The notes below the pieces were generated by a model. It ran no database searches and had not been told where the DNA came from. It saw only the letters and a list, made by a program, of their open reading frames with translations. This document shows positions 41,583-47,664 of a stretch of 47,664 bases of DNA, piece by piece. Made by a program: the position numbers and the translations under genes. Origin of the DNA: an uncultured Roseburia sp. (GTDB lineage: Bacteria > Bacillota > Clostridia > Lachnospirales > Lachnospiraceae); the NCBI GenBank assembly GCA_947573605.1, contig CANPGM010000026.1, positions 1-47,664 of the forward strand. The letters are read 5' to 3'. Within the stretch, counting starts at the first letter, position 1; every line of letters starts with the position of its first letter.

Positions 41583-42146
41583 TTACCAGGAACCAATATC
41601 TCCCTGCAAAAGACTCACAATCATCTGCGCCGTATCCGTCCGTCCGACGCCGTTTTCCATACTCCGCTTCTGTATGTAGCGGTGCGCCTCTTCCTCGGAA
41701 AAACCGTTTCGTTCCATTAATAGAAGCTTGGCCAAATCCAGCAAATCCCGATCCTCCTGCGTCCGAAGTTTCGGCCGGAACTTTTGTTTCTTTCTGCGTC
41801 CATCCAGCTTATCCTCCATGATCCGAAGCGTCTCTAAGAGCTCGTTTCCCTTAACCGGCATTGATAGAAAGACAATCTGTTCGGACACGCGTTCTATGCT
41901 TTTCGCGGACGGAACCAACACCAGCATTTCAAACTCCAGCGGAAGATATTCGCGTAGTTCCGCGTATCCCATATCCGCAAAACGGCTGCCGCAGACGACG
42001 ATTCCCGCGCTAAGTTCTTCCGCGCTCTGCAGCGACTGCGCGCCGGTCGCACAGACTGCGGCCGCATGAAAACCGTTTTGCACCAGCATCCTTTTTATCT
42101 TCCGGGCAGTTTCCTGTTTCGGAAATGCAACAATTATATTTGTCAA
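41583..42146 (-). CDS. ANTAR-domain regulator next to glnA
   Basis: A 187-residue protein with an N-terminal receiver-like domain (IIVAFPKQETARKIKRMLVQNGFHAAAVCATGAQSLQ... VVCGSRFADMGY) and a C-terminal ANTAR domain (RPKLRTQEDRDLLDLAKLLLMERNGFSEEEAHRYIQKRSMENGVGRTDTAQMIVSLL). ANTAR proteins bind paired RNA hairpins and stop early termination. In clostridia such genes often sit beside glnA and act on nitrogen genes. The likely start is TTG at 42146, with AGGGGA 8 bases upstream; the longer frame begins inside the spacer without a site. The receiver part lacks an obvious phospho-Asp motif, so it may not be phosphorylated. Confidence 0.9.
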   Translation of the reverse strand: MTNIIVAFPKQETARKIKRMLVQNGFHAAAVCATGAQSLQSAEELSAGIVVCGSRFADMGYAELREYLPLEFEMLVLVPSAKSIERVSEQIVFLSMPVKGNELLETLRIMEDKLDGRRKKQKFRPKLRTQEDRDLLDLAKLLLMERNGFSEEEAHRYIQKRSMENGVGRTDTAQMIVSLLQGDIGSW

Positions 42147-42170
42147 AACCGATTTCCCCTGTCTTAGTGT

Positions 42171-42248
42171 AACGAATATTTCGTTTCTGGTACATTGCCG
42201 CAGCTGAACAAGCAGGCAAGTCAAGGTGTCAGTTACTTCATATTCGTT
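42171..42248 (-). promoter_or_regulatory. Long-range inverted repeat between glnA and the ANTAR gene
   Basis: AACGAATAT (42171-42179) and ATATTCGTT (42240-42248) are perfect 9-base complements about 60 bases apart, filling almost the whole spacer. In the RNA this closes a large loop just before the ANTAR ribosome site. It has no T-run, so it is not a standard terminator. Confidence 0.55.
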
Positions 42249-42251
42249 ATA

Positions 42252-43583
42252 CTAGATTCTGTACAGATAATTTTCAATCTCCCACCCGGATACGCGGGCG
42301 TGATAATCCGCCCATTCCGCCCTTTTTGCCTTCAGGTACTTTTCCGTCAAATGCTTCCCCAAAACAGCTTTGATAAAATCATCCTTTTCCAGTTCATTTA
42401 ACGCCTCTTTTAAATCTCCCGGAAGCGCCTCGATATGAAGAGCCTCTTTCTCCTTCCGGCACATTTCAAACACATTTTCGCCGACTGCCTCAGGCGGCAT
42501 GATCCGGCCGCGAATCCCGGAAAGCCCCGCCTCAAGGCAGACCGCCAAAAGCAGATACGGATTCGCCGCGGCGTCCGGGCAGCGGAGCTCGATCCTTTTC
42601 GCTTCTCCACGCACGGCCGGAATACGGATTAACGGACTGCGGTTCGCCACCGACCATGCAAGATAAATCGGCGCTTCAAAGCCCGGAACCAGACGCTTAT
42701 AGGAATTGACCAGCGGATTGGCAATTGCCGTAATTGCTTTCATATGCGAAAAAATTCCGCCGATAAACCAGTATGCCTCTCTGCTTAATCCGAACACATC
42801 CTTATCGTCTGCAAAAACATTTCTGCCGTCCTTTAAAAGCGACATATTGATATGCATTCCGGAACCGTTTACGCCGTTCTTCGGTTTCGGGAGAAAGCTC
42901 GCAAACAGCCCGTGCTGCTTTGCAATCGTTTTGACGGCAAGCTTAAACGTCATAATATTGTCCGCCGTTTGCAGCGCTTCGTCGTAGTGAAAATCAATTT
43001 CATGCTGCGCCGGAGCCGCCTCATGGTGGGAAGCCTCGATTTCAAATCCCATCTCCTCCAGCGTCATAACCATGTCGCGTCTCGCATTTTCACCCAAATC
43101 CACCGGTCCCAGGTCAAAATACCCCGCGCGTTCTCTGCTTTCCGTCGTCGGCTGTCCTTCTTCGTCCTGTTCAAACAGAAAAAATTCACACTCAGGCCCC
43201 ACCTGAAAACAGTATCCAAGCGACTTAGCGTCCGAAACCGCTTTCTTTAAGATATAGCGGGGATCTCCTTCAAACGGAACATGATTCTGCGTATAAATAT
43301 CACAGATAATCCGCGCCACCTTGCCCTGCTGCGGCCGCCACGGAAAGATACAGAACGTATCCAAATCCGGATGCAGATACATATCGGACTCCTCAATCCG
43401 CACAAATCCATCAATCGAGGAGCCGTCAAACATACATTCGTTATTCAGAATCCGCTTTAACTGGCTCGCCGTAACCGCCACATTTTTTAAAGTACCGAAC
43501 ATATCCGTAAACTGAAGACGAAGAAACTCCACGTCCTGCTCCTCTACTATGCGGACAATATCTTCCCTCGTATATCTGCTCAT
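42252..43583 (-). CDS. glnA: Type I glutamine synthetase
   Basis: A 443-residue glutamine synthetase of the Gram-positive GSI-alpha type (no adenylylation loop). It makes glutamine from glutamate and ammonia. RLQFTDMFGTLKNVAV, FDGSSIDGFVRIEESDM, PECEFFLF, HHEAAPAQHEIDF, KPKNGVNGSGMHINMSL and IRIPAVRGEAKRIELRCPDAAANPYL are all intact. The ATG lies 3 bases after the hisA stop, so they are coupled. Feedback control by TnrA/GlnR as in Bacillus is possible but no site was seen; the ANTAR gene downstream suggests RNA-based control. Confidence 0.96.
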   Translation of the reverse strand: MSRYTREDIVRIVEEQDVEFLRLQFTDMFGTLKNVAVTASQLKRILNNECMFDGSSIDGFVRIEESDMYLHPDLDTFCIFPWRPQQGKVARIICDIYTQNHVPFEGDPRYILKKAVSDAKSLGYCFQVGPECEFFLFEQDEEGQPTTESRERAGYFDLGPVDLGENARRDMVMTLEEMGFEIEASHHEAAPAQHEIDFHYDEALQTADNIMTFKLAVKTIAKQHGLFASFLPKPKNGVNGSGMHINMSLLKDGRNVFADDKDVFGLSREAYWFIGGIFSHMKAITAIANPLVNSYKRLVPGFEAPIYLAWSVANRSPLIRIPAVRGEAKRIELRCPDAAANPYLLLAVCLEAGLSGIRGRIMPPEAVGENVFEMCRKEKEALHIEALPGDLKEALNELEKDDFIKAVLGKHLTEKYLKAKRAEWADYHARVSGWEIENYLYRI

Positions 43584-43586
43584 TCT

Positions 43587-44390
43587 TTAAACCTGCCTTT
43601 CCGACGCCGACGCTCCTGATTTCATATATTCCAAAACCCCGCGGTACGAAATCGGCCCGCCGAATAAATCAAGCGCGCTCCCGATCGTAATGTTTAACCT
43701 GTTTTGTCCCAATTCGCGTATAAGGTCCAGATCCGAAAAGCTTCCGACGCCTCCGGCATACGTAATCGGAATCTTTCCCCATGCGCCCAACAGGCGCACC
43801 AGCTCTTCTTCTATTCCCGCCGATTTTCCTTCCACGTCCGCCGCGTGAACCAGAAATTCATCGCAATAGTCCGACAGCGCCTCTAAGAAAGAAGGCGTCA
43901 CTTCCTCGTCTGTAAACTTCTGCCACCGGTCGGTGACAATGTAATAGCTGCCGCCGCGTTTTCTGCAGCTTACATCCAGAACCAGATGTTCTTTTCCTGC
44001 CGCGGCGGCAACCCGTTTCAATCGGTCAAAATCGACTTTTCCGTCCCGGAACACATATGAAGTAACAATGACGTGGCTCGCCCCCGCCATTAAAAATTCC
44101 TCCGCATTCGAATCCGTAATTCCGCCGCCGACCTGCAGTCCGTTCGGATAAGCGTTCAGCGCCAAAAGCGCCTGTTCCTTTGTCTTTTTGTAAAAATCGC
44201 TTTCTTTTGCGTTTAACAGGATGATATGACCGCCGGACAGGCCGTCTTTTTTATATAACTCTGCAAAGTAAGAGGCGTCCTGCGTCGAAACGTAATTTTC
44301 TTTTGCATAGTCCCCGTCGTCGCGCAGGCTTCCTCCTACAATTTGCTTTACTTTTCCGTTGTGTATATCAATACAGGGCCGAAATTCCAT
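43587..44390 (-). CDS. hisA: Eukaryote-type ProFAR isomerase HisA
   Basis: A 267-residue TIM-barrel protein. FRPCIDIHNGKVKQIVGGSL, LQVGGGITDSNAEEFL, LVLDVSCRKRGGSYYIVTDRWQKF and ITYAGGVGSFSDLDLI match the HIS6 form of phosphoribosylformimino-AICAR-phosphate isomerase known from yeast and plants, distinct from the usual ~240-residue bacterial HisA. It acts in the fourth step of histidine synthesis. It sits between a MATE exporter and glnA, apart from other his genes. Linking it with glnA fits, since the next enzyme (HisFH) uses glutamine. Confidence 0.88.
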   Translation of the reverse strand: MEFRPCIDIHNGKVKQIVGGSLRDDGDYAKENYVSTQDASYFAELYKKDGLSGGHIILLNAKESDFYKKTKEQALLALNAYPNGLQVGGGITDSNAEEFLMAGASHVIVTSYVFRDGKVDFDRLKRVAAAAGKEHLVLDVSCRKRGGSYYIVTDRWQKFTDEEVTPSFLEALSDYCDEFLVHAADVEGKSAGIEEELVRLLGAWGKIPITYAGGVGSFSDLDLIRELGQNRLNITIGSALDLFGGPISYRGVLEYMKSGASASERQV

Positions 44391-44423
44391 ACGATACCTG
44401 TGCCTTTCCCTTGCAGTGTAATA

Positions 44424-45803
44424 TCATTCTTTCGCCTTATCCAGTATTTTTCCGATGTTGACAAGAAACAGCGTTCCCGCTACCGCAACCGAAAGAAAAT
44501 CCGCTACCGGCTCCGCTAAAAAGACCGCGAATACTTTATCGGTAAAGAAAAACGGCAGAAGATAGATCAGCGGAATCAGCAGAATAATTTTCCTTAAGCA
44601 GGCAATAAACAGAGAAATTTTCGCCTGTCCCAATGACACAAATGTCTGCTGCGCCGCCATCTGGATTCCGAACAGTCCCGATACGGCAAGATAAACCCGC
44701 AATGCCCACGTCGTCGTTTCGTAAAGTTCCGGAGAATTGCTGTTAAACAAGCGTACAAACGCACCCGGAAACAGTTGAACAAGCGCCCAGAATACCATCG
44801 TATACAAAAAGCAGCAAAGCAGAAGCAGGCGGTATGTCTGCTTTACGCGCTCCGTTTTTTTCGCTCCGTAATTATAACTTAAGATCGGCTGCGCTCCCTG
44901 GGAAAGCCCCTGGGTCGGCATAAACTGCAGCTGCATAATACTGCTTAAAATCGTCATGGCTCCGACAGCCACGTCTCCGCCGTACCTGGAGAGAGACGCG
45001 TTAAAAGCGATATTTAAAACGCTTTCCGTCGCGCTCATAATAAACGGGGAAACGCCAAGCGCAAGCACCGGCAGAATCACCGACGCCTCTGTCTTAAAAT
45101 ACGCTTTCTTTATCTTAAGCCCCGTTTTATTCCCGGTCAAAAACCGGATTACCCATGCCGCGGAAACGCCCTGCGACAGAATCGTCGCAAGCGCCGCTCC
45201 CTGTACTCCCATGTTCAAAACAAAAATAAACAGCGGGTCAAGCACAATATTGCAGACAGCGCCGATTAAAACGGTTTTCATGGCAACCTGCGCAAACCCC
45301 TGCGTTGTAATAAACGTATTCAGCCCAAGCGAAATCATCACGCAGACCGTACCGGCTGCGTATATCCGCAGGTAGGAAAGCGCATACGGCATCGTATTGC
45401 CGCTCGCCCCAAACAGACGCAGCAGCGGTTCCGCTCCAATTTCCAGTGAAACGGTCAATACCGCCGCAAAAACCAGCAGCATAAAGACACAGTTTCCCAA
45501 AATCTTTTCCGCCAGCTCGTGATCCTCTCTCCCCATCGCAATCGCAGCCCGCGGCGCGCCGCCTGCCCCAATCAGATTGGAAAACGCCGTAATCAGCATA
45601 ATAACCGGAAAACAGAGCCCAAGTCCGGTCAGCGCCGTATCTCCGATTTCCGGGATGTGGCCGATATAAATACGGTCCACCATGTTATAAAGCAGATTTA
45701 CCATCTGCGCGATAATTGCCGGCAGCGCAAGCTTTAACAAAAGCTTTCCCACGCTGCCCTGCCCCAAGTCAAGGTCCTTGTCCTTTTGCATTTTTACATC
45801 CAT
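44424..45803 (-). CDS. MATE family exporter
   Basis: A 459-residue, 12-segment multidrug/sodium-antiport-type exporter. GKLLLKLALPAIIAQMVNLLYNMVDRIYIGHIPEIGDTALTGLGLCFPVIMLITAF is the typical first part; PTQGLSQGAQPILSYNYGAKKTERV marks the second half. The start region has two candidates: ATG at 45803, which I use, with a poor site, and ATG at 45791 behind GGAT. It starts 9 bp after the DUF362 gene and ends 33 bp before hisA. Confidence 0.93.
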   Translation of the reverse strand: MDVKMQKDKDLDLGQGSVGKLLLKLALPAIIAQMVNLLYNMVDRIYIGHIPEIGDTALTGLGLCFPVIMLITAFSNLIGAGGAPRAAIAMGREDHELAEKILGNCVFMLLVFAAVLTVSLEIGAEPLLRLFGASGNTMPYALSYLRIYAAGTVCVMISLGLNTFITTQGFAQVAMKTVLIGAVCNIVLDPLFIFVLNMGVQGAALATILSQGVSAAWVIRFLTGNKTGLKIKKAYFKTEASVILPVLALGVSPFIMSATESVLNIAFNASLSRYGGDVAVGAMTILSSIMQLQFMPTQGLSQGAQPILSYNYGAKKTERVKQTYRLLLLCCFLYTMVFWALVQLFPGAFVRLFNSNSPELYETTTWALRVYLAVSGLFGIQMAAQQTFVSLGQAKISLFIACLRKIILLIPLIYLLPFFFTDKVFAVFLAEPVADFLSVAVAGTLFLVNIGKILDKAKE

Positions 45804-45812
45804 TTCATTTTC

Positions 45813-46676
45813 TTATATTTCAATAAGTTCATATTCCCGCGTTCCAAATCCGAGCGCCGCCGCCGCTTCAATCGTGTGCACGCCGTTTCTCGACTCTATC
45901 CGCTCTAACAAGTGAGCTCTGCCCGGATCTTTCGACGCGTATACAAGGTCTAAACAGGCCTGGTCAATGGCAATCGGATCGTCGGAAGATAAAATGCCGA
46001 TATCCGCCATACAGGGATCCTCCGCGACCGCGCAGCAGTCACAGTCCACCGACATATTTTTCATCACGTTGACATACGCCAGTTTTCCCTTCAAATACTC
46101 TGTAACCGAATACGCCGCATCCGCCATCGACTCTAAAAACGAATCGTGGTCGGAAGTCCATATCTCCTCCGGCACTCCGGCGCCGTGAATATAGGCTTTT
46201 CCGAAAGAGGACGCTACGCCGATGGAAAGCTGTTTAATCGCTCCGCCGTATCCGCCCATCGGGTGTCCTTTAAAATGGGACAGCACCAGCATAGAATCAT
46301 AATTTGCAAGATCTTTGCCTACAAAATTCTTTTTTATTCTCTTCCCGTTCGGAATCGAAAGCTCTAAATCGGGGCCCTCCGCATCCAGTAAATCGACCTT
46401 AAAATACTTGCTCCAGCCGTGCTTCTCCAGCGTAATTCTGTGCTTCTCCGTCGTATTGCGGGAACCCTCATAAGCGGTATTGCACTCAACCACAGTACCG
46501 TTTACAAATTCGATCACCGGCTTAAAAAAATCCGGCTTCAGAAAATTCTGATTTCCCTCCTCTCCGGAATGAAGTTTCACCGCAACTTTCCCGGTAAGCT
46601 CCGCTCCGACGCGCCGATAAAGCTCCGTTACCTTTTCCGGTGTAATTTCTTTTGAAAAATAAACTTTCGCTTTCAT
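45813..46676 (-). CDS. DUF362 domain protein
   Basis: A 287-residue protein. KVAVKLHSGEEGNQNFLKPDFFKPVIEFVNGTVVECNTAYEGSRNTTEKH and VLSHFKGHPMGGYGGAIKQLSIGVASSFGKAYIHGAG are the DUF362 core. The Cys-rich VDCDCCAVAEDPCMADIGILSSDDPIAIDQACLDL resembles the iron-sulphur region of these proteins, but the full 2x4Fe-4S ferredoxin seen in some is absent. The role is unknown. GGAAAGGAGAAGG sets the ATG at 46676. It lies 114 bp after the methyltransferase gene. Confidence 0.88.
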   Translation of the reverse strand: MKAKVYFSKEITPEKVTELYRRVGAELTGKVAVKLHSGEEGNQNFLKPDFFKPVIEFVNGTVVECNTAYEGSRNTTEKHRITLEKHGWSKYFKVDLLDAEGPDLELSIPNGKRIKKNFVGKDLANYDSMLVLSHFKGHPMGGYGGAIKQLSIGVASSFGKAYIHGAGVPEEIWTSDHDSFLESMADAAYSVTEYLKGKLAYVNVMKNMSVDCDCCAVAEDPCMADIGILSSDDPIAIDQACLDLVYASKDPGRAHLLERIESRNGVHTIEAAAALGFGTREYELIEI

Positions 46677-46790
46677 AAATTCCCTTCTCCTTTCCGGATC
46701 AACCTTTCGATATAGTATCTCACATGTAACGTTCGTACCATGCATGTCAGGATTATACCAAAACAGGAAAAAAATAGCAACTCTGGGACG

Positions 46791-47588
46791 TTACGCTTCT
46801 TTTCTTAAGATATCGACGGTATGCGCCCCCGCTCCGATCAAATCCTGCCGCTCGCAAATCGATAGCTGGTAGGAAAGAAACCGCTCAAATTCCGCTTCTG
46901 TCAAACGCTTTAAATACGGCCGCATATAGTTTGCCGGGCCGTCGGGTGAAATCAGCTTTATTCGCCGAAGTCCCGCTGCCTCCGATATTCTTCTGATGTC
47001 CTCGGTTCTCACATAATCGTATAAATCCTTTTCTTCCGACACTATATGAAAATCTTCTGTCAGACGTCCGTTCTCTATACATTCTTCTATATGCTGTTCC
47101 TTAAACGCATAAGATAATACGCCGTACTCATTCATACAGTAAGCGACGAAAATTACGCCGCCCGTTTTCGTGACACGCTTTGCTTCCTTAAGCGCCTGCA
47201 CTTTATCCTCAAAAGAGAACAGATGATACATCGGTCCAAATAAAAGCGTCAAATCAAACGTTTCGTCGGCAAGCTTCGACAAATGTAATGCATTCCCTTC
47301 CATTGCCTTAACCCTGCTTTTCTTTGCCTTTAATACGCCCAAATGACCGCGCATCGGTTCTACCGCGGTCACATCATAACCTTCTTCCGACAGCGGCACC
47401 GCATACTTTCCCGTTCCGGCGCCCACGTCTAAAATTCTGATCTCGCCTTTTTCCCGATCATTATGATCGTACGGCGGAAGAAAATCATGGATATATTTCA
47501 TGGAAATACGATACTCCACCTGCCCGTGCCTGGAATTAAGCCGCTTTTCCTCATTAAATTTCTGATAATATGCCTCCAGTTCTTTCAT
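46791..47588 (-). CDS. Class I SAM-dependent methyltransferase
   Basis: A 265-residue enzyme. RILDVGAGTGKYAVPLSEEGYDVTAVEPM is the SAM-binding motif I and II region; ALHLSKLADETFDLTLLFGPMYHLF and EAKRVTKTGGVIFVAYC follow the fold. The C-terminal part (MRPYLKRLTEAEFERFLSYQLSICERQDLIGAGAHTVDILRK) is common in clostridial members of unknown substrate. GGAGGATGAC before the ATG at 47588 decides the start. It opens the leftward cluster. Confidence 0.92.
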   Translation of the reverse strand: MKELEAYYQKFNEEKRLNSRHGQVEYRISMKYIHDFLPPYDHNDREKGEIRILDVGAGTGKYAVPLSEEGYDVTAVEPMRGHLGVLKAKKSRVKAMEGNALHLSKLADETFDLTLLFGPMYHLFSFEDKVQALKEAKRVTKTGGVIFVAYCMNEYGVLSYAFKEQHIEECIENGRLTEDFHIVSEEKDLYDYVRTEDIRRISEAAGLRRIKLISPDGPANYMRPYLKRLTEAEFERFLSYQLSICERQDLIGAGAHTVDILRKEA

Positions 47589-47614
47589 GTCATCCTCCAT
47601 TTTTTAAGGTAAAA

Positions 47615-47660
47615 AATAGGCTTCGCCTATTCAGCTCCCCTGCCCCTCAATCTTGAGGGG
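47615..47660. repeat. Two hairpins at the window edge
   Basis: AATAGGCTTCGCCTATT (47615-47631) and CCCCTCAATCTTGAGGGG (47643-47660) are perfect hairpins with short loops and lie upstream of the methyltransferase start. The pair may be one end of another dispersed element, cut by the window end. Confidence 0.55.
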
Positions 47661-47664
47661 TGGG

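Overview
The window looks like chromosomal DNA of a spore-forming, anaerobic, low-to-moderate GC Firmicute, most likely a clostridium of the Lachnospiraceae type. The main grounds are the spoVAD-spoVAE pair, a rubrerythrin, the LL-diaminopimelate aminotransferase route to lysine, a eukaryote-type HisA, a glnA gene followed by an ANTAR regulator, and strong AGGAGG-type ribosome binding sites. No rRNA, tRNA or CRISPR array was seen. Family names come from reading motifs; no database search was possible.

Layout. 0-1.7 kb: an AT-rich darT-darG toxin-antitoxin pair that modifies and repairs DNA. 2-8.3 kb: a small membrane protein, pcrA helicase, a DUF1836 regulator, a TrpR-like YerC protein, an unknown gene with a frameshifted remnant upstream, and a CPBP membrane protease. 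8.3-14.9 kb: one long leftward run of GH3 glycosidase, galK, galT, an aminotransferase and hisC, with a good promoter in front. 14.9-22.8 kb: an orphan metal/cobalamin-type binding lipoprotein, clpX, a MoxR-DUF58-transglutaminase operon and an Asn/Asp-rich lipoprotein. 22.9-27.5 kb: an IclR/KdgR-like repressor, two hydrolases, a KDPG aldolase fused to a glyoxalase-like domain behind a strong promoter with palindromic operators, and a HIT protein.

27.5-35.3 kb is an accessory zone. It starts with nested repeats: a 306-bp palindromic element flanked by TATAA duplications has inserted into one copy of a shorter, double-hairpin repeat that occurs five times in the window. Beyond lie a TetR-membrane protein pair with two operators, an Rpn-type nuclease, unknown AT-rich genes, a DinJ/RelE module whose toxin is frameshifted, a GNAT acetyltransferase, a broken 5'-3' exonuclease gene and what looks like the tail of a relaxase. 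Several genes here are decayed.

35.3-47.7 kb returns to core genes: spoVAE-spoVAD, an XRE regulator, tatD, a LysR regulator, rubrerythrin, dapL, and a leftward cluster of methyltransferase, DUF362 protein, MATE exporter, hisA, glnA and ANTAR regulator, which joins histidine and nitrogen metabolism.

The most noteworthy items are the nested repeat/MITE structure with a reconstructable insertion event, the predicted KdgR operators in front of the fused aldolase, the hairpin between glnA and the ANTAR gene, and the group of single-base-deletion pseudogenes. I found no clear candidate for a wholly new multi-gene system. The nearest things are unknown genes at 29.5 and 31.4 kb and the repeat families.
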